Below, in pieces: positions 47,709 to 55,529 of a stretch of 64,000 nt of DNA. The DNA lies in assembly GCA_963722175.1 (NCBI GenBank), contig CAVRKA010000003.1, positions 248,001 through 312,000 on the forward strand, written 5' to 3'. Under the pieces are notes generated by a model, which saw only the letters and a list, made by a program, of their open reading frames with translations, was not told the origin of the DNA and did not search any database. The translations under genes and the position numbers were made by a program. Every line of letters starts with the position of its first letter. Within the stretch, counting starts at the first letter, position 1. The DNA comes from WHSW01 sp963722175. Its GTDB lineage: Bacteria; Actinomycetota; Thermoleophilia; Solirubrobacterales; 70-9.

Positions 47709-50111
47709 CTATGCCGCTTCTGCGTCTTCGCCGAGCGCGGTCTGCGCGACCGTGTCCTCGAACTTGCGCGAGACGACCTTGGTCACGCCGCCCTTGCCCA
47801 TCGAGACGCCGTAGAGGACGTGGGCGGCGTCCATCGTGCGCTTCTGGTGGGTGACGATGATGAACTGGGCGCGGTCGGAGAAGCGGTTGACGAGCTGCAG
47901 GAAGCGGTCGATGTTGGCGTCGTCGAGCGCCGCCTCGACCTCGTCGAGGATGTAGAAGGGCGACGGGCGGGCGAGGAAGACGGCGAAGACGAAGGCGAGC
48001 GCAACCATCGCCTTCTCGCCGCCGGACAGGAGCGAGAGTCGCCGGGTCGCCTTGCCGGCGGGCGTGACCTCGATCTCCACGCCCTGCGTCGAGAACTCGT
48101 CCCCGTCCAGATCCTCCTCCGGCTCGGGCTCCGGCGCCGGGATCGTCTGCTCCTCCGTCGCCGTCGCATCGGCGCCCCCGAGGACCGGCTTCGGTCGGCG
48201 CTCGTCGTCGACCAGCCGCAGCCGGCCGCGGCCGCCGGGGAACAGGTGCTCGACCAGCTCCTCGAAGTTGCGCTGCGTCGCGTCAAAGGTCTCCTCGAAG
48301 GCCGCGTGGATCTTGCGGTCGGTCTCGCGAATCAGGCCCTGGAGCTCGCTCAGCGCCGTCTCGAGATCGGTGCGCTGGGTCTCGAGGCTCTCGACGTGCG
48401 CGCGCGCCTGCTCGTACTCGCGCTCGGCGAGCGGATTGACCGGGCCGAGCTGCTCGCGACGGCGGCCGAGTCGCTCGAGCTTGCGCTCGATCTCGGCGCG
48501 CTCGTCGTCACCGAGCGCCTCGGCCGCCGGACCGAGCTCGCGCCCGAGCCGCGAGGCGATCCGCTCGAGCTCGGCGGCGACTTCGGCGCGGCGGTCGTCG
48601 ACATGGGCGACGCGGACCTCGGCCTCGGTGACCCCCTCCGCGGCCATTCGCAGCTTCGCCTGCAGCTCGGCCTCCTCGCGCGAGCAGGCGCGCAGCTGAT
48701 CGGTGACCGCGTCCTCGCCGCTCTCGCCCAGCATCCGCTGCTCGAGGTCGGCGGCGCGGGCCCCGGCGGCGTCGCGGGCGTCGGCCGCGGCCTCGCAGAG
48801 CTCGCCGAGCGCGCCGACCAGCGCGGCCTCGCGCTCGAGCCGCTGCGAGAGCGAGTCCTGGGCGCGGCTGCCGAGCATGTCCTCGATCCGGCGCGCCATC
48901 TGAGCCGCGTGCCCGGCGGCCTCGCGAACCTCGGCCAGCGACCCGGCGCGCTCACCGTCGGCCCCGGCCGTGCGGGCGGCGTCGAGGGCGGTTGACGCGA
49001 CCTGCAGCGACTCGCCGATCCGCTCGATCCCGGCGCTCACCGGGTCGTCGCCGGCACGGGCGCCGGTCGCCTCGGCGAGCTCGTCGGCGAGCGCGCCGAG
49101 CGCCGCCCGGCGGCGGTCGAGGTCGCGAATCAACTCCGCCCGGCGAGCGGCGAGGGCCTCGGCGCGGACGCTGATCCGCTCGTGCGCGGCGCGGACCGCG
49201 GTCAGCCGTCCCCAGGCCTCGGTCCGCTCGCTCTCGCGCGCGGCGAGCTTCTCCTCGACCGTGGCGCGTCGCTTGGCGACCTCGGCCAGCTTCGCGTCGA
49301 GCCCGGCGCGGACCTCGCGCGCCTCGCCGGCGGCGCGCTCCGCGGCGGCGAGCTCGTCGTCTTGGCCGTGCAGCTCGGCGGCCAGCAGGCGGGCGCGCAG
49401 CTCGGCGGCCTCGCGCTCGAGCCGGGCGTGGATGTCGGCCGCCTCGGCCTGGCGCTTCAGTGGCCGCAGCGACTTGCGCGCCTCGCGCTCGACGTCGAGC
49501 GCCCGGTCGAGGTTGTCCTGGGTGCGCTCGAGCTTCAGCTGCGCGCGGCGCCGCCGCTTGCGGTGCTTGCCGAGCCCGGCGGCCTCCTCGACCAGCAGGC
49601 GGCGCTCGCGCGGCGCCGAGAGCACGATCTCCTCGACCCGGCCCTGGCTGATCACCGAGTGCATCTCGCGGCCGAGGTTGGCGTCGGAGAGGATCTCGAT
49701 CACGTCGGCGAGCCGCGCCCGGGCGCCGTTGACGCGGTAGGTCCCCTCACCCCCGCGCTCGATCCGGCGCTGAATCGAAACGGACGAAAACCCGGCCACC
49801 TCCTCGGCTTCGCCTCCGGGGGTGCCGGGTGGCCGGAAGGACGCGTCTCCGTCCGCCTCGAGCACCACCTCCACCTCGGCGTATCGCGAGGGGCCGACGC
49901 CCTCGCCGCCGGCGTAGATCATGTCCTGCATCGACTGGCCGCGGACGCTGAGCGGGCTCTGCTCGCCGAGCGCCCAGAGGACCGCGTCGGTGACGTTCGA
50001 CTTGCCGCAGCCGTTCGGCCCGACGATCACGCTGACGCCTGGCGAGAAGACGAGCTTGGTGCGCTCGGGAAAGGACTTGAAGCCCTTGATCGTGATTGAG
50101 CTCAGATGCAT
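47709..50111 (-). CDS. smc: SMC-type chromosome ATPase lacking a recognisable hinge
   Basis: 800 residues; bacterial SMC usually has about 1150-1200. N-lobe: GFKSFPERTKLVFSPGVSVI, Walker A GPNGCGKSN (31-39), SVISQGRVEEIVLSAPRERR and EEAAGLGKHRKRRRRAQLKL. C-lobe: signature LSLLSGGEKAMVALAFVFAV and Walker B PFYILDEVEAALDDANIDRF. Between about residues 190 and 590 there is only Ala/Glu/Arg-rich coiled-coil-like sequence. The globular hinge with its conserved glycines was not found. Residues 96-107 (GTPGGEAEEVAG) come from a repeat inserted in the N-lobe. Location after rnc is standard. Confidence 0.9.
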   Translation of the reverse strand: MHLSSITIKGFKSFPERTKLVFSPGVSVIVGPNGCGKSNVTDAVLWALGEQSPLSVRGQSMQDMIYAGGEGVGPSRYAEVEVVLEADGDASFRPPGTPGGEAEEVAGFSSVSIQRRIERGGEGTYRVNGARARLADVIEILSDANLGREMHSVISQGRVEEIVLSAPRERRLLVEEAAGLGKHRKRRRRAQLKLERTQDNLDRALDVEREARKSLRPLKRQAEAADIHARLEREAAELRARLLAAELHGQDDELAAAERAAGEAREVRAGLDAKLAEVAKRRATVEEKLAARESERTEAWGRLTAVRAAHERISVRAEALAARRAELIRDLDRRRAALGALADELAEATGARAGDDPVSAGIERIGESLQVASTALDAARTAGADGERAGSLAEVREAAGHAAQMARRIEDMLGSRAQDSLSQRLEREAALVGALGELCEAAADARDAAGARAADLEQRMLGESGEDAVTDQLRACSREEAELQAKLRMAAEGVTEAEVRVAHVDDRRAEVAAELERIASRLGRELGPAAEALGDDERAEIERKLERLGRRREQLGPVNPLAEREYEQARAHVESLETQRTDLETALSELQGLIRETDRKIHAAFEETFDATQRNFEELVEHLFPGGRGRLRLVDDERRPKPVLGGADATATEEQTIPAPEPEPEEDLDGDEFSTQGVEIEVTPAGKATRRLSLLSGGEKAMVALAFVFAVFLARPSPFYILDEVEAALDDANIDRFLQLVNRFSDRAQFIIVTHQKRTMDAAHVLYGVSMGKGGVTKVVSRKFEDTVAQTALGEDAEAA
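49792..49828. repeat. GCGAAGC-core palindromic repeat, copy A3 (inside smc)
   Basis: 37 bases identical to copy A2 in ftsY and in the same frame (GTPGGEAEEVAG). It lies in the N-lobe between EADGDASFRP and FSSVSIQRRIERG, a surface turn in SMC heads. Confidence 0.9.
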
Positions 50112-50175
50112 GCGGTATGGGATTCGCGGCGCGCACCCGGAAGCCTCGCGGGCGGCCCGGACGACACATTTGCGG

Positions 50176-50919
50176 CTAGGCGAGACCCTCCATCGCCTGC
50201 TCGGCCGCCGCCTGCTCGGCGGCCTTCTTCGAGCGTCCGGTGCCCCGCCCCACGACCTCGCCGTTGACGCTCGCCGAAACCTCGAACAGCCTGTCGTGCG
50301 GGGGTCCGGACTCGCCGCTGACGTCGTACCTTACGCGGGCGCCCCGGCGGGCAAGCTGCTCCTGGAGCGCCGACTTGAAGTCGAGCAGGCGCTCGGAGGC
50401 GAGCTCGAGCTCGTTCGCGAACGCCGCCACGGTCGCCGCGGCGGTGACCTCGAAGCCGTGGTGCAGGTAGCAGGCGCCGATGACCGCCTCGCATACCGAG
50501 GCGAGGGCGCGCTCGGAGGCGAGCAGCGCCGCGACCTCGATCCCGCCCTCGACCCGATCCGGCGCGGTCTCGCGCAACAGCTCCGGGACCCCGAGGTCGA
50601 GCGCGATCTCGGCGCAGGCGCGTCCGCTGACCGCCTGCCCGTGCATCTTCGTCAGCCGGCCGATGTCGGCGCGGGGATAGCGGCTGAACAGGTGCTCGGC
50701 GATCGCGAGGCCGAGGACGCTGTCGCCGAGGAAGGCGAGGCGGCCGTACGAGTCGGCCCGGTGCTCGACCCACGAGGAGTGGGTGAGCGCCTGGCGGCGC
50801 ATCGTCACCGGCAGCCCATCGAGCAGCTCGCGGAGCGGCTCGGGCCCGCTCGCCGCCACGGTGGCGGGCGCCCGCCGGCCCCGGCCCCCAAGACCGAGCC
50901 TGCGAATCCCGCGCGCCAT
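50176..50919 (-). CDS. rnc: RNase III-like protein with altered catalytic site
   Basis: 247 residues. The nuclease domain is about 30-165 and the double-stranded-RNA-binding domain about 175-245 (DFKSALQEQLARRGARVRYD, GTGRSKKAAEQAAAEQAMEG). The signature ERLEFLGDS reads GRLAFLGDSVLGL: E. coli Glu38 and Glu41 correspond to Gly59 and Ala62; Asp45 is kept as Asp66. In the second motif Asp114 corresponds to Ser141 (ALASVCEAVIGAC) while Glu117 is kept as Glu144. Substrate binding is likely retained, cleavage is doubtful. It lies between acpP and smc as usual. Confidence 0.85.
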   Translation of the reverse strand: MARGIRRLGLGGRGRRAPATVAASGPEPLRELLDGLPVTMRRQALTHSSWVEHRADSYGRLAFLGDSVLGLAIAEHLFSRYPRADIGRLTKMHGQAVSGRACAEIALDLGVPELLRETAPDRVEGGIEVAALLASERALASVCEAVIGACYLHHGFEVTAAATVAAFANELELASERLLDFKSALQEQLARRGARVRYDVSGESGPPHDRLFEVSASVNGEVVGRGTGRSKKAAEQAAAEQAMEGLA

Positions 50920-50933
50920 GGCTACGGCACTAC

Positions 50934-51185
50934 CTACGCCGGCAGGCGCTCGGCGACGAAGTCGACCGCGTCGCCGACCGTGGTGATCTTCGCCGCCTCC
51001 TCGCGCGAGATCGTGATCGCGTACGAGTCCTCGAGCTCCATCAGCAGCTCGTAGAGGTCGAGCGAGTCGGCGTCGAGGTCCTCCTTGAACCGGGTCGCGT
51101 CGGTGATCACCGCAGCGTCGAGCTCAAATTCGGTGGCCAGGTGATCCCGCACCTTCTCCAGCACCTGATCGCGGCTGAGGGTCAT
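50934..51185 (-). CDS. acpP: Acyl carrier protein
   Basis: 83 residues: LSRDQVLEKVRDHLATEFEL, DLDADSLDLYELLMELEDSY and ITVGDAVDFVAERLPA. Ser in DADSL is the phosphopantetheine site. It carries acyl chains for fatty acid and phospholipid synthesis. Translationally coupled to plsX (ATGA at 51182), which uses acyl-ACP. No fab gene follows, which is unlike many bacteria. Confidence 0.93.
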   Translation of the reverse strand: MTLSRDQVLEKVRDHLATEFELDAAVITDATRFKEDLDADSLDLYELLMELEDSYAITISREEAAKITTVGDAVDFVAERLPA

Positions 51186-52210
51186 TGCGCCTCCTTCCTA
51201 TCACGCATCGCGGCTCTTGTCGCCCCCGAGCGCTCGAGCAGCTCGGCGGTCCGCTGGACGGCGTCGACCTCGACGGCACGGGCGGCGAGCCGGATCGCGT
51301 TCGCGACCCCGTTCGGCCCCGAGCTGCCGTGGCCGACCACGGCGACACCGCGGAGCCCGAGCAGGATCGCGCCGCCGGTCGTGTCGGGATCCATGTCGCG
51401 TCGCAGCCCGCCGAGCGCCGGGCGCATCAGCAACCCCCCGACCGCCGAGACCGGGTTCGACCGCGCCGCGTCGCCGACCGCGTCGGCGATCTTGCGGGCC
51501 GTGCCCTCGATCGTCTTCAGCGCGACATTGCCGGTGAAGCCATCGGTGACGATCACGTCGGCCGCGTCGCCGAGCAGGTCGCGGCCCTCGACGTTGCCGA
51601 CGAAGTCGATCTCGGTCGCGGCCGCGAGCTCGGCGTGGGCGTCGACGATCTCGGCGGTGCCCTTCTTCGGTTCCTCGCCACTGGAGAGCAGCGCGACGCG
51701 CGGCGCCTCGATCCCGAGCACCGCCCGGCTGAAGGCGGCGCCGAGGAAGGCAAACTGGACCAGGTCGCTCGCCCGCACGTCGGCGTTCGCGCCGACGTCG
51801 AGCAGCAGGCTGGGCGGACCGTCGCGGCCGGGGACGGCGAGTTGCACGGCGAGCGCGGGGCGGCGGACGCCATGCGTACGGCGGAGCGCGAAGAGGGCCG
51901 CGGTCATCGTCGCCCCGGTCGGGCCGGGACTGGCGAGCGCGTCGGAACGGCCCGCGGCGACGTCGGCCGCCGCAACCACGATGGAGGCCTCGGGCGTCGC
52001 CCGCACGGCGCCGACCGGGTCGTCGTCATTGGTGATCTGCGCCGAGGCCTCGAGCAGCTCGACGCCGGCGACTCCCTCGAGCTCGGAGAGCTCCGCCGGG
52101 TCGCCGAACACCCGGACCGCGATCCCGTCCGCGGCCGCCGAGCGGACGCCGGGCACGATCGCCTCGGCCCCCCGCTCCGCCCCGCGGCCATCGAGGGCGA
52201 CGGTTGTCAT
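51182..52210 (-). CDS. plsX: Phosphate acyltransferase PlsX
   Basis: 342 residues: TTVALDGRGAERGAEAIVPG start, ALFALRRTHGVRRPALAVQL, LLLDVGANADVRASDLVQFA, VALLSSGEEPKKGTAEIVDA, DVIVTDGFTGNVALKTIEGT and GLRGVAVVGHGSSGPNGVAN. Full PlsX, which makes acyl-phosphate from acyl-ACP for phosphatidate synthesis. The rpmF stop is 4 bases upstream and acpP overlaps downstream. Confidence 0.94.
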   Translation of the reverse strand: MTTVALDGRGAERGAEAIVPGVRSAAADGIAVRVFGDPAELSELEGVAGVELLEASAQITNDDDPVGAVRATPEASIVVAAADVAAGRSDALASPGPTGATMTAALFALRRTHGVRRPALAVQLAVPGRDGPPSLLLDVGANADVRASDLVQFAFLGAAFSRAVLGIEAPRVALLSSGEEPKKGTAEIVDAHAELAAATEIDFVGNVEGRDLLGDAADVIVTDGFTGNVALKTIEGTARKIADAVGDAARSNPVSAVGGLLMRPALGGLRRDMDPDTTGGAILLGLRGVAVVGHGSSGPNGVANAIRLAARAVEVDAVQRTAELLERSGATRAAMRDRKEAQ

Positions 52211-52214
52211 GGAC

Positions 52215-52424
52215 CTATTCCGAGGTGCCCGGCGAGTCGGGTTCGCCGATCTCGTGCGAGATCACTTCGCGCCCTGCGTACGTACCGCAGACGGGGCAGA
52301 CGCGGTGCGGCAGCCGCGGGCTGTGGCAGCGCGGGCACTCGTTCACCCGCGGCTTCGCCGCGGTGTGGTTCGCGCGCCGCTTGTCGCGGCGTTGCGAGGA
52401 GGTTCGCTTCTTCGGGACGGCCAT
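52215..52424 (-). CDS. rpmF: 50S ribosomal protein L32
   Basis: 69 residues from ATG 52424: MAVPKKRTSSQRRDKRRANH, VNECPRCHSPRLPHRVCPVC and GTYAGREVI. The four cysteines (CPRC, CPVC) make the zinc-containing form of L32. A longer frame upstream is discarded because MAVPKK is the invariant N-terminus. It lies between DUF177 and plsX, a classic arrangement. Confidence 0.96.
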   Translation of the reverse strand: MAVPKKRTSSQRRDKRRANHTAAKPRVNECPRCHSPRLPHRVCPVCGTYAGREVISHEIGEPDSPGTSE

Positions 52425-52447
52425 CGGGGTGCGGAATGGTAGCGGCG

Positions 52448-52960
52448 TTACTGCAGCTCGCGCAGCTTGTCCCAGCGCGGATCGGGCTCGCGCGGGTGGT
52501 CGTGGGCGCCGGGCTCGGCGTCGTTGAGCGACTCGCCGCAGACCGGGCAGAGGCCCGCGCAGTCGGGCCGGCACAGCAGCCGCGCGGGCATCGCGAGCAC
52601 GAACGAGTCGTGGCCCCAGGCGGCGAGGTCGAGCTCGCCCTCGGTGACGTACGGGCTGCGCAGCTCCTCGTCGTCGGTGCCCGGCTGGTCGACCTCTCGC
52701 GCTTCGACCGCGACCTCGACCTGAGCCCGCTCCAGGCAGCGCACGCAGGGGCCGGCGACCTCACCGGAGAACGCCAAGCGGAGTGCGAAGCCGCTCGCCG
52801 TCCGCGAGACGTCCAGCCGCGCGGGCACCAGCGGCGGCGAGAACTCGTACTCGTGGCCGCCGAGCGCAACCTCACCCGGCTCGAGCTCGAGCTCGAGTCG
52901 CTTGCCATCTCCCGGCGACGGCGCGATCCGCGCCAGCTCAATGGTTGTATAAGCCGCCAT
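52448..52960 (-). CDS. YceD/DUF177 family protein
   Basis: 170 residues. The C-terminal half carries the metal motif: GPCVRCLERAQVEVAVEARE, then CRPDCAGLCPVCGESLND, two CxxC pairs. The N-terminus has ELELEPGEVALGGHEYEFSP and VSRTASGFALRLAFSGEVAG. DUF177 is nearly always directly before rpmF and is linked to 23S rRNA accumulation in plants and E. coli. It is the first gene of the minus-strand array; the next gene runs divergently from 52990. Confidence 0.9.
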   Translation of the reverse strand: MAAYTTIELARIAPSPGDGKRLELELEPGEVALGGHEYEFSPPLVPARLDVSRTASGFALRLAFSGEVAGPCVRCLERAQVEVAVEAREVDQPGTDDEELRSPYVTEGELDLAAWGHDSFVLAMPARLLCRPDCAGLCPVCGESLNDAEPGAHDHPREPDPRWDKLRELQ

Positions 52961-52989
52961 CCGGATCCGAGATCGAGATTAGCGCCGCA

Positions 52990-53559
52990 ATGAGCTCCGC
53001 CGACGACGCCCCGAAGCAGTTCCACTTCACCCCCGAGACGTACGCGGAGATGATTCGCGCCGACGTCCCCCGCTACGACGAGCTCCAGCAGCGGACGATC
53101 GACGCGATCCCATTCGCCCCCCAACGCGCGCTCGAGCTCGGCTTCGGCACCGCGGAGACCACGCAGCGGCTGCTCGACCGCTACCCCGACGTCCGGATCA
53201 CCGGCCTCGACTCGACGCCCGAGATGGTGTTCAAGGCCCGTCAGCTCGGCTGGGAGGACCTGAGGCTCGGGCGGATGGAGGACCCGCTGCCCGACGGCCC
53301 CTGGGACCTGGTCATCGCGGTGCTCTCGGTCCATCACCTCGACGCCGATGGGAAGCGCGACCTGTTCCGGCGGGTGCGCTCCGAGGCGCGCTCGCTGGTG
53401 ATCGGCGACGTGGTGACCGTGGACCCGGAGCGTCGGATCGCCTCGCTGACCGAAGGCTTCGACTTTCCCTCGGCCGCGGCCGAACAGGCCGAGTGGTGCG
53501 GCGGCGAGGTGGTGTGGGAGGCCGACGACCTGGCCGTGATCCGCGCGGTCTACGAGTGA
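52990..53559 (+). CDS. Class I SAM-dependent methyltransferase
   Basis: 189 residues from ATG 52990. SAM motif I is RALELGFGTAETTQRLLDRY (GxGxG variant GFGTAE), the acidic strand end TGLDSTPEMVFKARQ and motif IV DLVIAVLSVHHLDADGKRDL. The fold is typical of small-molecule or ubiquinone/COQ5-like methyltransferases; the substrate is unknown. A divergent promoter with DUF177 spans only 29 bases (TTGTATAAGC nearby). It heads the inserted plus-strand group with the enoyl-CoA hydratase gene 16 bases on. Confidence 0.87.
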   Translation: MSSADDAPKQFHFTPETYAEMIRADVPRYDELQQRTIDAIPFAPQRALELGFGTAETTQRLLDRYPDVRITGLDSTPEMVFKARQLGWEDLRLGRMEDPLPDGPWDLVIAVLSVHHLDADGKRDLFRRVRSEARSLVIGDVVTVDPERRIASLTEGFDFPSAAAEQAEWCGGEVVWEADDLAVIRAVYE

Positions 53560-53575
53560 CGACGAGAGGAGAGCG

Positions 53576-54385
53576 ATGAGCAAGGTCCTGTACGAGAAGC
53601 GCGACCGGATCGCCTGGGTGACGATCAACCGGCCGGAGGCTCGCAATGCGGTCGACCCCGACGTCCACCGGCTGATGATCGAGACGTTCGCCGACTTCCG
53701 CGACGACGACTCGGTCGACGTCGCGATCCTGACGGGCGCCGGCGAGGCGTTCTGCGCCGGCGCCGACCTGAAGACCTACATCCCGCCGCTGATCGAGAGC
53801 GCCACGCCGCGCGAGATCCGCGGGATCGTCGAGCTTGGCCTCAACGGCATCACCCGTGGCATGCACCGGATCCCGAAACCGATCGTGGCCGCCGTCAACG
53901 GGTGGGCGCTCGCCGGCGGGCTCGAGACCGCGCTCGCCTGCGACATCCGGATCGCCTCCGACCGCGCGATGTTCGGCTCCTTCGAGGCGCGACGCGGCTA
54001 CCACCACGGCGACGGCGGGCTCGTGCGCCTGGTGAACGCATGCGGGGTCGGGGTCGCCTCCCACATGCTGCTGACGGCCGAGCCGGTCGACGCGCGCCAG
54101 GCGCTCGAGTGGGGGCTGGTCACCAAGGTCGTCCCCCACGATGACCTGCTCACCGAGGCCGAGACGGTCGCGAAGCAGATCCTGCGCAACTCCCAGCGCG
54201 CGGTGCGCTCGGCGAAGCAGACGATCCTCGACGTGATCGGCCAGCCGCTCGACGCCCAACTCCGCACCGAGGCCTGGAACGCCTACACCTGCGCCGATCC
54301 CGAGGAGACGATGGCGCTGCTCAACCGCTTCTACGAGAAGACCGACGCCGGGCGCGCGGGCGAGCACGAGACGGAGCTCGAGTAG
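53576..54385 (+). CDS. Enoyl-CoA hydratase/isomerase (crotonase) family enzyme
   Basis: 269 residues with a GAGGAGAGCG ribosome site. Oxyanion hole: CAGADLKTY and GWALAGGLETALACDI. Conserved acids: Glu in GGLETA and Glu in GSFEARRGYHHGDGG, which replaces the usual PGAGG turn by HGDGG. It hydrates or isomerises acyl-CoA. The next gene (SDR) shares its stop codon base (TAGTG), so the pair is one unit, suited to consecutive acyl-CoA or beta-hydroxy steps. Confidence 0.92.
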   Translation: MSKVLYEKRDRIAWVTINRPEARNAVDPDVHRLMIETFADFRDDDSVDVAILTGAGEAFCAGADLKTYIPPLIESATPREIRGIVELGLNGITRGMHRIPKPIVAAVNGWALAGGLETALACDIRIASDRAMFGSFEARRGYHHGDGGLVRLVNACGVGVASHMLLTAEPVDARQALEWGLVTKVVPHDDLLTEAETVAKQILRNSQRAVRSAKQTILDVIGQPLDAQLRTEAWNAYTCADPEETMALLNRFYEKTDAGRAGEHETELE

Positions 54386-55122
54386 TGGCGCCGACCGTGC
54401 CGCCCCCGGACGCGAAGCGGAGGAGGCGGCGCGCCTTTGTAACGGGCGCAGCCCGTGGTCTGGGCGCCGCGATCGCCGCGCGGCTGCGCGCCGACGGGCT
54501 CGAGGTCGTCACCGCCGACCGCGACGAGGGCTGCGACCTGCGCTTCGACGTCGCCGCGGGCGAGATCCCCGAGCTCGGCGAGATCGACGTCTGCGTCTCC
54601 AACGCCGCGATCACGGACACGGTCGCGCCGGCCCACCGGATGACGCCCGAGCAGTGGCAGCGCGACATCGACGTCAACCTGACCGGCGCCTTCCGCGTCA
54701 TCGCTGCCTGCCTGCCTGGCATGCGCGAGCGCCGCTACGGGCGGATCGTCGTGATCTCCTCCGGCGCCGCCCGCTCCGGCCTCCCCGGGCAGTCAGCCTA
54801 CGCGGCATCGAAGGCTGGGCTGCTCGGACTGATGAGGACGGTCGCGGCCGAGAACGTCCGCCGCGGGATCACCGCCAACGCGATCCTCCCGGGGCTGGTG
54901 GCGACCGAGAACGTGCTTGCGATGCCCGAGGAGATCCGCGAGCGCCTGCTCGAAACCCTGCCGAGCGGCCGGATGGCCGAGCCGGATGAGGTCGCGGCGC
55001 TGGCGGCGTACCTGGGCAGCGAGGAGGCGGGCTACGTCACGGGCGAGGCGATCGCGATCGACGGCGGGATCTCGCTGAACACGTTCTCGCTGACCAGGTC
55101 GGGCAATAAGGGGGGCGGCTGA
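54385..55122 (+). CDS. Short-chain dehydrogenase/reductase
   Basis: 245 residues. Cofactor loop AFVTGAARGLGAAIAARLRA (TGxxxGLG), NAAI, catalytic Ser in VISSGAARSG and YxxxK in QSAYAASKAG, then GLVATENVLAMPEEI and TGEAIAIDGGISLNTF. The NADP or NAD preference cannot be decided. The N-terminus (MAPTVPPPDAKRRRRR) is largely encoded by palindromic repeat B5 (54398-54434), so the start region was probably remodelled by insertion. It shares the stop/start with the hydratase gene. Confidence 0.92.
   Translation: MAPTVPPPDAKRRRRRAFVTGAARGLGAAIAARLRADGLEVVTADRDEGCDLRFDVAAGEIPELGEIDVCVSNAAITDTVAPAHRMTPEQWQRDIDVNLTGAFRVIAACLPGMRERRYGRIVVISSGAARSGLPGQSAYAASKAGLLGLMRTVAAENVRRGITANAILPGLVATENVLAMPEEIRERLLETLPSGRMAEPDEVAALAAYLGSEEAGYVTGEAIAIDGGISLNTFSLTRSGNKGGG
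54398..54434. repeat. GCGAAGC-core palindromic repeat, copy B5 (inside the SDR gene)
   Basis: Arms GCCGCC and GGCGGC enclose GGACGCGAAGCGGAGG. It is read in frame as the basic N-terminal segment PPPDAKRRRRR just before the Rossmann motif. Confidence 0.75.
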
Positions 55123-55127
55123 GCAGG

Positions 55128-55171
55128 GGTTGGTGCCTTTGGTACCCCATGGGGTACCAAACCGACCAACC
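55128..55171. repeat. GGTACC hairpin, family D copy 2 (between converging genes)
   Basis: The arms GGTTGGTGCCTTTGGTACCC and GGGTACCAAACCGACCAACC form a stem of about 20 bp; TTTGGTACCCC-AT-GGGGTACCAAA is perfect. Its position 5 bases after the SDR stop and 5 before the converging gene's end suits a bidirectional terminator. Related to 43924. Confidence 0.65.
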
Positions 55172-55175
55172 GCCG

Positions 55176-55529
55176 TCAGGAACCGGTGTATCCCGGGCGC
55201 GCGATCTCGAGCTTGCGCGCCACGTGCTCGCGCATGCTCACGATGACCTCACCCAACCCCTCATCCAACTCCCCGGCGCGGATGCGCGCCGCCAGATCGG
55301 CGGCGGCGCCCCGAGCATCCTCCCCCTCACTGCCCAGTCCCTTGAACAGCTCGAGGTCGGCGGCCTCCGGTCCCTCCCCAGCGCGGAGTTCGCGTGCGAT
55401 CACCGCGCACAGATTCGCCAGCACCAGCACCTGAAACCGCCGCTCCCTCGGCACCCATTCCCGCACCTCGCCGAACAGCTTCGCGGCCATCGCGTCGAGC
55501 AGCTCCGGCGCGGTCGGGCGGTCCTGCAC
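55176..55529 (-). CDS. DUF6285-type protein linked to a phosphotransferase
   Basis: 117 residues: RPTAPELLDAMAAKLFGEVR, RRFQVLVLANLCAVIARELR and LDEGLGEVIVSMREHVARKL. An all-helical small protein whose gene is adjacent to, and overlaps by one base, an APH-like kinase gene, a pairing seen in many actinobacteria near acyl-CoA dehydrogenase genes. It may be a dedicated partner of that kinase. Function otherwise unknown. Confidence 0.75.
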   Translation of the reverse strand: MQDRPTAPELLDAMAAKLFGEVREWVPRERRFQVLVLANLCAVIARELRAGEGPEAADLELFKGLGSEGEDARGAAADLAARIRAGELDEGLGEVIVSMREHVARKLEIARPGYTGS

